Shown: in pieces, positions 6,397-12,948 of the stretch | Numbering within the stretch: position 1 is the stretch's first letter | Layout: every line of letters starts with the position of its first letter | From: an uncultured Clostridia bacterium | Lineage (GTDB): Bacteria > Bacillota > Clostridia > Oscillospirales > Ruminococcaceae | Reading direction: 5' to 3' | Assembly: GCA_945931735.1 (NCBI GenBank) | Contig: CAMEPN010000013.1 | Coordinates: 1 to 14,139, forward strand | Length of the DNA: 14,139 nucleotides | Program-made: the position numbers and the translations under genes | The notes under the pieces: generated by a model | Told to the model about the DNA's origin: nothing | What the model saw: the letters and a program-made list of their open reading frames with translations, nothing else | Database searches by the model: none

Positions 6397-9165
6397 ATGA
6401 TCAGGATAACTCTCGACTGGAACAAATATCTCGACACAGCGCGCGAGGCGGTGTCGGAGGGCATAGTGCTGCTTGAGAACAACGGCGCGCTCCCTCTTAA
6501 GGAGGGCTGCACTGTTTCGCTTTTCGGGCGTATGCAGGAGCACTACTACAAGAGCGGCACAGGCTCGGGCGGAATGGTGAATGTTTCTAAGGTGTGGGGC
6601 ATTCCCGAGGGGCTTGCCGAATGCGGCGTTAAGCTCAACGAGGAGCTTCGCGGGATATATTCACAATGGTCTGCGGAAAACCCCGTAGACCTCGGCGTGG
6701 GCTGGGGCGGAGAGCCGTGGTCGCAGAAAGAAATGCCGCTTTCCGACGAGGTTGCTGCGAGCGCCGCCGCTAAGTCCGACTGCGCGGTGTGCATAATCGC
6801 GAGGACGGCGGGTGAGGAGCAGGATCAGTCCGACGAGGGCGGCTCCTACCGTCTGACCGAAACCGAGCTTGAAATGCTGAAAACCGTCCGCAGGCATTTT
6901 TCCAAAATGACCGTTCTGCTTAACGTCGGCGGTATCATCGACATGAGCTTTGTCGGCGAGGTTAAGCCCGACGCGGTTATGTACATATGGCAGGGCGGAA
7001 TGACAGGCGGACTTGGCACTGCGGACGTACTCACGGGTAAGGTATCCCCGAGCGGAAAGCTCCCCGACACCATTGCGTACAGCATTTCCGACTACCCCTC
7101 CGCTCCGTATTTCGGCGGCAGGGAGCGCAATTTCTATTCCGAGGACATCTACGTCGGCTACCGCTATTTTGAAACATTCGCGAAGGACAGGGTGATGTAT
7201 CCGTTCGGGTATGGGCTTTCCTACACGAAATTCGACGTTTCTGCGGACAGGATAAGGACTGACGGCGGCAGCGTTTCGTTCGACGCAGTGGTAAGAAATA
7301 CAGGCTTCCGCTCGGGCAAGGAAGTTGTTCAGGTGTATTTCGAGGCGCCGCAGGGGAAGCTCGGAAAGCCGCTTCGCGCGCTGTGCGCATACGCGAAAAC
7401 AGGCACGCTTGCACCCGAGGGCTTCGCAAGGCTGCATTTCGATATTTCCAAGGAAGAGATGGCGTCCTTTGACGACAGCGGCGCGACAGGCTTTAAGGAC
7501 TGTCTTGTGCTTGAGGAGGGGGAATACTCCGTATACCTCGGCACCGATGTCCGCTCCGCAGAGAAGATCTGCACCTTTAACATTGACCGCACATACGCTG
7601 TGAGCCGCCTTTCCGAGGCGTGCGCGCCCGTGCAGCCGTTCGAGAGAATGCGCCCCGAGCGTGACGGGGAGGGCTTCAAGCCCGCATTCGAGCCTGTTCC
7701 GCTTATGGAAAAGGATATGGACGTCCGCCGCGCCGAAAACCTGCCCCGCGAGATTTCGCAGACAGGGGACAGGGGGATAAAACTCGCGGACGTGAAGAGC
7801 GGCAATAACACCATGGACGAGTTTATCGCCCAGCTTTCCGACGACGACCTTTCCTGCATCATACGCGGGGAGGGCATGGGAAGTCCGCGCGTTACGGCGG
7901 GAACAGCGGCGGCTTTCGGCGGAGTTTCCGACGGACTGACCTCGCTCGGGATACCTGCGGGCTGCTGCGACGACGGCCCGTCGGGAATGCGGCTCGACTG
8001 CGGCACCAACGCGTTCAGCCTGCCGAACGGAACGCTGCTCGCAAGCTCGTTCAACACCGAGATACAGCAGCGGCTGTTTTCGCTGGCGGGCATTGAGATA
8101 GCCGCGAACAACGTGGAATGCCTGCTCGGCCCGGGAATGAATATCCACCGCCACCCGCTCAACGGACGTAATTTTGAATATTTCAGCGAGGATCCGTATC
8201 TGACGGGCACCTGTGCGGCTGCGCAGCTCCGAGGGCTTCACAGCGCGGGCGTTACGGGAACGATAAAGCATTTCTGCGGAAACAACCAAGAAACGGGTCG
8301 CCATGTCATTGACTCCGTGATATCCAAGCGTGCGCTCCGCGAGATATACCTCAAGGGCTTCGAGATAGCCGTAAAGCAGGGCGGCGCGCGCAGCGTGATG
8401 ACGACCTACGGCTCGCTCAACGGCATATGGACGGCGGGCTGCTACGACCTCTGCACGACGATTCTCCGTGAGGAGTGGGGCTTCGACGGCTTTGTGATGA
8501 CCGACTGGTGGGCTAACATAAGCGAGCGGGGAAAGGCTCCCGATAAGAACGACTTTGCGCAGATGGCGCGCGCTCAGAACGACACATATATGGTATGCGC
8601 GGACGCGGCGCATAATGCGACCGGCGACAACACTCTTTCCTCTCTTGCTGCGGGAACGCTCACGCGGGGCGAGCTTCAGCGCAACGCCGCAAACGTCTGC
8701 CGCTTCCTCATCAACACCCGCGCGATGAGCAGGCTGTGCGGAAATGCGCCGGAGATTGAGATAATCAACCGTCCCGACGACGGCGCTGCGGCTGACAGCG
8801 GCGAGGTAGTATTCTATGACCTTGACGGCAGCCTGACGATCCCTCTGGACAATGTTCCCGCAGAAAGGGGGAGCAGCTTCGTATTCGCCCTTGATGTCAA
8901 GATAATCGGCGCGTACGACGTGACGATAGCGGCTTCCTCCGACTCCTCCGAAACGGCGCAGATTCCCGTTACGTTCTTCACGACGGGCTTCCCCGCGGGA
9001 GTTTACACCTTCAACGGCACGAACGGTGCGCTCGCGGAGCTTACAAGGGACGCGCGGCTTTACTCCCGCTTTATCACCTGCCGCCTGTATTTCGGACAGA
9101 GCGGGCTGAAATTAAAGGAGATCCGTTTCGATTACAAGAACGATATCCCCGACGGACAGCCGTGA
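6397..9165 (+). CDS. GH3 beta-glucosidase-type enzyme with reversed domain order
   Basis: Cytosolic glycoside hydrolase family 3 protein of 922 residues, no signal peptide. The usual order is permuted: the alpha/beta sandwich domain (GH3 C-terminal type) comes first at about 5-275, then a fibronectin III-like domain at about 280-400, a linker, and the TIM-barrel domain (GH3 N-terminal type) at about 470-770. The Ruminococcus albus and Butyrivibrio beta-glucosidases have this order. The barrel carries KHFCGNNQE from K624 and the nucleophile Asp703 in GFVMTDWW. By alignment in memory with Thermotoga Bgl3B (SGEG motif), Glu140 in AGEEQDQ is the likely acid/base. The last 130 or so residues (about 790-922) are an extra beta-rich region that may be a carbohydrate-binding module. 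GGAAAGG precedes the ATG. Substrate is uncertain: beta-glucosidase, beta-xylosidase or a related activity. Confidence 0.88.
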   Translation: MIRITLDWNKYLDTAREAVSEGIVLLENNGALPLKEGCTVSLFGRMQEHYYKSGTGSGGMVNVSKVWGIPEGLAECGVKLNEELRGIYSQWSAENPVDLGVGWGGEPWSQKEMPLSDEVAASAAAKSDCAVCIIARTAGEEQDQSDEGGSYRLTETELEMLKTVRRHFSKMTVLLNVGGIIDMSFVGEVKPDAVMYIWQGGMTGGLGTADVLTGKVSPSGKLPDTIAYSISDYPSAPYFGGRERNFYSEDIYVGYRYFETFAKDRVMYPFGYGLSYTKFDVSADRIRTDGGSVSFDAVVRNTGFRSGKEVVQVYFEAPQGKLGKPLRALCAYAKTGTLAPEGFARLHFDISKEEMASFDDSGATGFKDCLVLEEGEYSVYLGTDVRSAEKICTFNIDRTYAVSRLSEACAPVQPFERMRPERDGEGFKPAFEPVPLMEKDMDVRRAENLPREISQTGDRGIKLADVKSGNNTMDEFIAQLSDDDLSCIIRGEGMGSPRVTAGTAAAFGGVSDGLTSLGIPAGCCDDGPSGMRLDCGTNAFSLPNGTLLASSFNTEIQQRLFSLAGIEIAANNVECLLGPGMNIHRHPLNGRNFEYFSEDPYLTGTCAAAQLRGLHSAGVTGTIKHFCGNNQETGRHVIDSVISKRALREIYLKGFEIAVKQGGARSVMTTYGSLNGIWTAGCYDLCTTILREEWGFDGFVMTDWWANISERGKAPDKNDFAQMARAQNDTYMVCADAAHNATGDNTLSSLAAGTLTRGELQRNAANVCRFLINTRAMSRLCGNAPEIEIINRPDDGAAADSGEVVFYDLDGSLTIPLDNVPAERGSSFVFALDVKIIGAYDVTIAASSDSSETAQIPVTFFTTGFPAGVYTFNGTNGALAELTRDARLYSRFITCRLYFGQSGLKLKEIRFDYKNDIPDGQP

Positions 9166-9261
9166 TAACGGGGGATTATCCGCAAGGTTAAACCGAAGCT
9201 TTGGGAGCTAATTATCCCGAGGTCGGCCTCAGCGTGTGATAACTTTCCCCGAAAAAATGTG

Positions 9262-9294
9262 TAAAACAAATCCCCGAGGAAAAGACCTCGGGGA
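9262..9294 (-). terminator. Terminator of the EAL phosphodiesterase gene
   Basis: TCCCCGAGG (9271-9279) and CCTCGGGGA (9286-9294) form a perfect nine-base stem with a six-base loop. On the minus strand it begins 5 bases past the stop and is followed by TTTGTTTT. The convergent GH3 gene has no clear terminator of its own in 9166-9270, and this hairpin may stop it too, though no T-run follows on the + strand. Confidence 0.8.
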
Positions 9295-9299
9295 AGATC

Positions 9300-10961
9300 T
9301 TAGTTGACTTTTTTGAACTGCGCGTCGAAATCATTCTGAGGCAGCGGCTTTGAGTAATAGAACCCCTGCGCCGCGTCGCAGCCGCAATGGCTTAGGAAAA
9401 GCGCCTGCTCCTTTGTTTCGACACCCTCGGCGATGATGTCCAGCCCGATATCGCGGGACATTGATATCGTGTGTGCGATTATTTTTCTGCCGCGCTCTGA
9501 TTCCATAAATTCGGACAGGAAGTCGCGGTCTATCTTTATGACGTCAAATCGGGTAGCCTTTAGCATATTGAGCGATGAATAGCCCGAGCCGAAGTCGTCC
9601 ATTAGCATGGTAAAGCCGGTGTCCTTGAGTTTTCCGACGACCTCTTCTACGCCCGCAGATTCGGCGGACTCGGTTATTTCAAGCTCCAACAGCTCGAACG
9701 GGATATCGTATTTTTTTACCAGCTTGGATATCTGCCCGACAACGTCGAAGCTGTGGAGGTATTCCCGCGAAACGTTGACCGAGATAGGTACAGGGGTCAG
9801 TCCGCTGTCTATCCAGCTGCGGATTTTTTTGCAGGCTTCCTCCCAGATAAACCGGTCGAGCTTTACGATGAAGCCGTTTTTTTCAAACAATGGGATAAAC
9901 TCAGCGGGGGATATCATGCCCTTTTCGGGGGATATCCAGCGTGTGAGAGCCTCGGCGCCGATTATTTTACCGGTGGAAATAGAATATTTTGGCTGGAGAT
10001 ACATCACGAACTCGTTGTTGAGCAGCGCGTTCTGCATATCGTCCTCCATTTCCTTTTTCCTATGGATATCGCGGCGCATGGAGTCGTCGAAGAAGCATAT
10101 GTTGTTTATCGCGCTGCCTTTTATGGAGCGCCGCGCGATTGTCGCGTTGTCGCCGTAAATACGGGTTGGACCGTTGATTTTGTCGGCTGTCGCGACGCCG
10201 AAAACCATCTTGTATTCCATTCCGTTGAAGTCGCTGAGCAGCGTTTCAAGGCGGTGGATAAAGTCGATCAGCTCCTGCTTTTCCTCGAACGCGGTGACTA
10301 TCATGAAAACGTCTGCCGTAAGGCGCGTGAAGGGCTGCTCTGCGGAGCATATCATGCCGAGGGAGCTGCCGATGAATTTTAAGAGTTCATCGCCTGCTTG
10401 TTCACCGTAGGTTTCGTTTAATATTTTGAAGCGCTCGATGTCGAACTGGATAAATGCAAATTTTCTGCCGGGGTTATTTCTGATGAGATCCTGCACTCTT
10501 TTGGTGAAAAGCGAGGGGTTCATATCGGAGGTGAATTTTGCCGCCTCGAGGGCGAAAAGCTCCTTTTCGTTATATGGGCGGACATTGAAATTCAAATCGG
10601 TTATGCGGCCGTTTTGGTCAAGCAGGAACAGCGCATAGACATGGCACAGGGCGTAATCGGCGTTCGGGCTTATGCGCATTTTTATTTCGGCGGTAATATT
10701 TTTCTGTGTTGTGCCGCGGAGTATGCCATTTTCGATCTGCTCGCAGAAAATATCAAATTCGGACATCGACTCGGGTGACACGATATCGTTTTCGCGCATA
10801 TAGTCGAGGGGATCGAGCGTGTTTTCGGGGAACATATTCCCGCAAAGCTGTTCGACATAATTATCCGAAACGCTCCATACATAGTGCAGCGTTCCGCTGT
10901 CATTAGATATGATCTTGAGTAATTTATCGGCACATCTTTCCGATGTTCCGGTGATATTCAT
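9300..10961 (-). CDS. c-di-GMP phosphodiesterase: PAS-like, degenerate GGDEF, intact EAL
   Basis: Soluble protein of 553 residues predicted to hydrolyse c-di-GMP to pGpG. A PAS_3-like region occupies about 20-135, a GGDEF-type domain about 160-305 and an EAL domain about 315-548. The GGDEF signature is TADVF at 215-219, so no cyclase activity is expected; such domains often act as GTP-sensing modules. All main EAL residues are visible: E337 in GAEALTRW, the Asn in SVNVS, the Glu in LELEITES, DDFG at 455-458, the Lys in VIKID, AEGVET, and the Gln in AQGFYYSKP. The frame is open to 11111, but the ATG at 10961 is chosen because GGTGGTGAG precedes it and the longer form begins upstream of the promoter. 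It is the active-looking counterpart to the degenerate protein at 2675-5221. Confidence 0.9.
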   Translation of the reverse strand: MNITGTSERCADKLLKIISNDSGTLHYVWSVSDNYVEQLCGNMFPENTLDPLDYMRENDIVSPESMSEFDIFCEQIENGILRGTTQKNITAEIKMRISPNADYALCHVYALFLLDQNGRITDLNFNVRPYNEKELFALEAAKFTSDMNPSLFTKRVQDLIRNNPGRKFAFIQFDIERFKILNETYGEQAGDELLKFIGSSLGMICSAEQPFTRLTADVFMIVTAFEEKQELIDFIHRLETLLSDFNGMEYKMVFGVATADKINGPTRIYGDNATIARRSIKGSAINNICFFDDSMRRDIHRKKEMEDDMQNALLNNEFVMYLQPKYSISTGKIIGAEALTRWISPEKGMISPAEFIPLFEKNGFIVKLDRFIWEEACKKIRSWIDSGLTPVPISVNVSREYLHSFDVVGQISKLVKKYDIPFELLELEITESAESAGVEEVVGKLKDTGFTMLMDDFGSGYSSLNMLKATRFDVIKIDRDFLSEFMESERGRKIIAHTISMSRDIGLDIIAEGVETKEQALFLSHCGCDAAQGFYYSKPLPQNDFDAQFKKVN

Positions 10962-11014
10962 AAAACTCACCACCAATCCGTTTTTGTTACAGAAACAATT
11001 TTTACGTTTGATAG

Positions 11015-11028
11015 CCGCGATCTCGCGG
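11015..11028 (-). promoter_or_regulatory. Short GC inverted repeat in the leader of the EAL gene
   Basis: CCGCGA and TCGCGG, two bases apart, lie within about 30 bases of the expected transcription start. As RNA they form a five-pair hairpin with a four-base loop; as DNA they could be an operator. Too short to assign. Confidence 0.3.
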
Positions 11029-11049
11029 TTCCAACTTGATCTTATGTAT

Positions 11050-11078
11050 ATTATAGCACATTGTTTTTCATTTTTCAA
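11050..11078 (-). promoter_or_regulatory. Extended -10 promoter of the EAL phosphodiesterase gene
   Basis: On the minus strand there is TTGAAA (11073-11078), a 17-base spacer and TATAAT (11050-11055) preceded by TGC, an extended -10. The leader to the ATG at 10961 is about 80 bases. It has none of the conserved core of the c-di-GMP-I riboswitch. The remaining bases 11080-11230 are AT-rich and I see nothing else in them. Confidence 0.88.
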
Positions 11079-11232
11079 GCCTAATTTTGTGGAATTGTAT
11101 AAAAAATGCATTAAGAAGAATACTTTTTTCTACATTTTCACCCCAGCTTAACACTTATTATGTGCCAAATGCCGACGGTCGTGCAGCTGATAATCTGCTT
11201 CAAAAAAATATGAATTAATTTGAAAAAAGTGC

Positions 11233-11261
11233 TTGACAAATTGAGGACAACGTGATATAAT
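11233..11261 (+). promoter_or_regulatory. Consensus promoter of the tRNA-Arg gene
   Basis: A perfect TTGACA (11233-11238), 17-base spacer and perfect TATAAT (11256-11261), about 25 bases before the tRNA 5' end, as is usual for stable RNA genes. Confidence 0.92.
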
Positions 11262-11285
11262 ATATGAGTACTCAAGAGAGCGTAA

Positions 11286-11362
11286 GCGCCAGTAGCTCAG
11301 CTGGATAGAGTATCTGGCTACGAACCAGAGGGTCGGGGGTTCGAATCCCTCCTGGCGTGCCA
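11286..11362 (+). tRNA. tRNA-Arg, anticodon ACG
   Basis: A 77-base cloverleaf with encoded CCA. The acceptor arms GCGCCAG and CTGGCGT pair with one G-U pair. The D arm contains AGCTCAGCTGGATAGAG, the anticodon loop is CTACGAA with anticodon ACG (read as ICG, serving CGU, CGC and CGA), and the T arm holds GGTTCGAATCC. G73 and CCA end at 11362. The antisense reading frame across it (MARQEGFEPPTLWF) is a well-known spurious ORF. Confidence 0.97.
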
Positions 11363-11366
11363 TAAG

Positions 11367-11405
11367 AAAACCGCTTAACCGATAGGGTTGAGCGGTTTTT
11401 CTTTT
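11367..11405 (+). terminator. Terminator of the tRNA-Arg gene
   Basis: AAAACCGCTTAACC (11367-11380) pairs with GGTTGAGCGGTTTT (11386-11399) with one T-G pair and a five-base loop, followed by a TTTTTCTTTT tail. It begins 5 bases after CCA. Confidence 0.88.
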
Positions 11406-11419
11406 ATCTTGATTTCTTT

Positions 11420-11453
11420 GGTCACAGGCGAAATGGTCACACTTTTGGTCACA
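11420..11453. repeat. Three tandem GGTCACA copies
   Basis: GGTCACA occurs at 11420-11426, 11435-11441 and 11447-11453. The last two are part of a 12-base tandem repeat, TGGTCACACTTT. The copies lie 58-91 bases from the tRNA end, where arm-type recombinase sites of an integrated element could be, or they simply reflect the repeated Val-Thr codons of the integrase-like frame. Confidence 0.5.
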
Positions 11454-11541
11454 CTTGGGGTTAGGACTTCTCTGAACGAGTGGGGGTTCGGGTCAAATTT
11501 TATTTTGGCACAGAATATTGTCAGCGCTGCATATAAATACA

Positions 11542-11580
11542 AAAACAGGAGTACCGATTGAGATACGGTACTCCTGTTTT
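11542..11580 (-). terminator. Strong bidirectional hairpin after the XRE-type gene
   Basis: A perfect 15-base stem, AAAACAGGAGTACCG (11542-11556) with its complement at 11566-11580, and a nine-base loop. T-runs follow on both strands. It lies 14 bases past the minus-strand stop at 11594. Confidence 0.88.
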
Positions 11581-11593
11581 ATATCTCTGATTG

Positions 11594-12070
11594 CTATTTG
11601 ACGTGTTTGTCACCGAGGCAGGGCTGTTTATTATCCTTTAGTGCTTCATTGATGCCATCATAACTCTGCCCGTGCCACAGCCCGAAATATATTATTGCAT
11701 CGCGTACATCCTTTGAGCGCAGGGCGCTGCATTTTCCCAGTTTCAGGACGCGGTTGGTTTCATCAACCGTCAAACCCATGGCGATGGAAATTTCCAGCAG
11801 CGTTTCACGAGAAGGCTTCTCCTTGCTGTTGGGGTCGAATATGCGATATACATACGACTTGTTAAGGCTGGTTGTGTCAACGATCTTGCTGATAGATATC
11901 TTGCCCTCTCTGCCCATAAGAAGGGCGTTAAGATACTGTGAAAGAGTCTGATTTTTCGCCTGCTTCAGCTGCTCAAGAATTTCGGTAATTGTTGTAGCGT
12001 TTTCCAGACGTTTGTCCTGTTCAGCGCTGCTTAGCTCAAAATGGCTTGTATCCTTTGAAAAATCCGACAC
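11594..12070 (-). CDS. XRE-like helix-turn-helix regulator
   Basis: Probable DNA-binding regulator of 158 residues. Residues 1-40 are polar and likely flexible or helical. A Cro/C1-type helix-turn-helix region spans about 44-110, with ISISKIVDTTSLNKSYVYRIF as the helix-turn-helix core and SRETLLEISIAMGLTVDETNRVL as the later helices. A conserved-looking tail (RDAIIYFGLWHGQSYDGINEAL) follows at about 120-145. This type is seen in Firmicutes near signalling or vWA genes; its target is unknown. The start is GTG at 12070, five bases after GGGAGGGG; an overlapping ATG at 12072 is in another frame. It is divergent from the vWA gene, sharing a 152-base spacer, so it may control itself and vWA. Confidence 0.78.
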   Translation of the reverse strand: MSDFSKDTSHFELSSAEQDKRLENATTITEILEQLKQAKNQTLSQYLNALLMGREGKISISKIVDTTSLNKSYVYRIFDPNSKEKPSRETLLEISIAMGLTVDETNRVLKLGKCSALRSKDVRDAIIYFGLWHGQSYDGINEALKDNKQPCLGDKHVK

Positions 12071-12096
12071 ATTATCCCCTCCCTTTGGCTTTCTAT

Positions 12097-12125
12097 ATTA
12101 TATACCATTCCCGCAGATTTTGCAA
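12097..12125 (-). promoter_or_regulatory. Promoter of the XRE-like gene
   Basis: On the minus strand there is TTGCAA (12120-12125), a 17-base spacer and TATAAT (12097-12102), about 27 bases before the GTG start. Confidence 0.85.
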
Positions 12126-12170
12126 GCAATTTGTCTCCTGACAGTGGACGATTGTTTTACTTTCTTTGAG

Positions 12171-12176
12171 TATAAT
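12171..12176 (+). promoter_or_regulatory. -10 box of the vWA gene, without a good -35
   Basis: A perfect TATAAT lies 47 bases before the vWA ATG. No hexamer at 16-18 bases upstream resembles TTGACA, and there is no correctly spaced TG extension. This suggests an activator-dependent promoter, perhaps controlled by the divergent XRE-like regulator. Confidence 0.5.
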
Positions 12177-12222
12177 TAAATTAAAGGAAGCCGAAAGGCG
12201 GCAGATTTGAAAGGAGTACACC

Positions 12223-12948
12223 ATGAAAAAGGGACTTACAGAACTGGTATTTATAGTAGACAAAAGCGGCTCTATGAGCGGGCTTGAGCGCGACACCATC
12301 GGAGGTTTCAACTCTATGCTGAAAGAACAGCAGGAAGTTTCGGGCGAAGCAGTTGTCACGACCTTACTTTTCAGCGACCGTGTAAAGCTTCTGCACGACA
12401 GGCTGGATATTCAGGCAGTTGCGCCGCTGACTGACGATGATTACTCCGTCGGCGGGAACACCGCGCTGCTTGACGCTCTCGGTGCGGCAATGCACAAGGT
12501 CAAGGAGGCGCACCGCAAAATGCGCAAGGATTTTCTGCCCGAAAAGGTGTTGTTCGTTGTTATCACCGACGGCGAGGAAAACGCAAGCAGGCACTATACA
12601 GCAAGGATGATTCGCGAGCGAATTGAGAAGTACAAAAAAACTGGATGGGAGTTCATTTTCTTCGGGGCAAACATGGATTCGGTTATGCAGGCAGGTTCGC
12701 TTGGAATTTCTTACGACCGTGCCTTTGACTACTTCTCGGATTCCGTCGGCACACGCTCGGCATACTCGGAGATTTCGGCAATATCCTCAGCGATACGCAC
12801 CGGCACGGCTGTTCCGAAATCCAGCGCAGACGATGTTAAGAATGCTTTGGGAAACCTGAAGAACATAGTCGGAAATCTTCGCGACTCGGTCAGCGAGCTT
12901 AGGATACTATCACAAGACAAACCTTTATATCAAGGCAGTCATAGGTGA
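12223..12948 (+). CDS. von Willebrand factor A (TerY-like) protein
   Basis: Cytosolic vWA-domain protein, 241 residues in the present reading frame. The metal-ion-dependent adhesion site is complete: DKSGS at 13-17, Thr80 in GGNTALLDALG and Asp116 in VITDGEEN. These residues bind Mg2+ and mediate metal-dependent protein contacts; in bacteria such small vWA proteins occur with kinases, phosphatases and tellurite-resistance (TerY) systems. No such partner is visible here. AAAGGAG stands 6 bases before the ATG. From about residue 227 (RILSQDKPLYQ) the translation reads DNA that in another frame belongs to the following mobile-element fragment, so the last 15 or so residues are probably not native and the gene may be 3'-truncated. 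Confidence 0.85.
   Translation: MKKGLTELVFIVDKSGSMSGLERDTIGGFNSMLKEQQEVSGEAVVTTLLFSDRVKLLHDRLDIQAVAPLTDDDYSVGGNTALLDALGAAMHKVKEAHRKMRKDFLPEKVLFVVITDGEENASRHYTARMIRERIEKYKKTGWEFIFFGANMDSVMQAGSLGISYDRAFDYFSDSVGTRSAYSEISAISSAIRTGTAVPKSSADDVKNALGNLKNIVGNLRDSVSELRILSQDKPLYQGSHR

Larger units (their letters stand above)
11375..11590 (-). pseudogene. Possible 3' remnant of a site-specific integrase
   Basis: One minus-strand frame is open from about 11584 to the TAA at 11375, just 13 bases from the tRNA 3' end, and has no start or ribosome site. It contains FDPNPHSFREVLTP and then three Val-Thr-Lys/Ile type repeats (PSVTK, SVTIS, PVTKE). The position and direction, converging on a tRNA 3' end, are those of tyrosine recombinase genes of integrated elements, and the text reminds me of C-terminal tails of such proteins in clostridia. 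The XRE terminator lies inside the frame, so its upper part is probably not related. This is a tentative reading from memory; no catalytic residue of the family is present in the fragment. Confidence 0.28.

Noticed and set aside
5724..6543. Two long minus-strand frames opposite the DUF308 gene
   Set aside because: The + strand frame has a consensus promoter, RBS and a clear membrane family pattern; the antisense frames overlap that promoter and have no family features.
6661..8613. 650-residue open frame on the minus strand within the GH3 gene
   Set aside because: It is a complement of a GC-rich coding region, rich in Arg/Ala/His, without any recognisable domain or RBS. The + strand frame has full GH3 motifs.
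9166..9270. Separate terminator for the GH3 gene (GGGATTAT with ATTATCCC)
   Set aside because: The arms match imperfectly, lie more than 30 bases apart and are not followed by a T-run.
10962..11055. c-di-GMP riboswitch in the leader of the EAL gene
   Set aside because: None of the conserved core (such as the GGGCAAACC-type segment of class I) is present; only a short GC hairpin is seen.
11148..11363. Minus-strand frame beginning MARQEGFEPPTLWF
   Set aside because: Antisense of the tRNA-Arg gene, a common false ORF.
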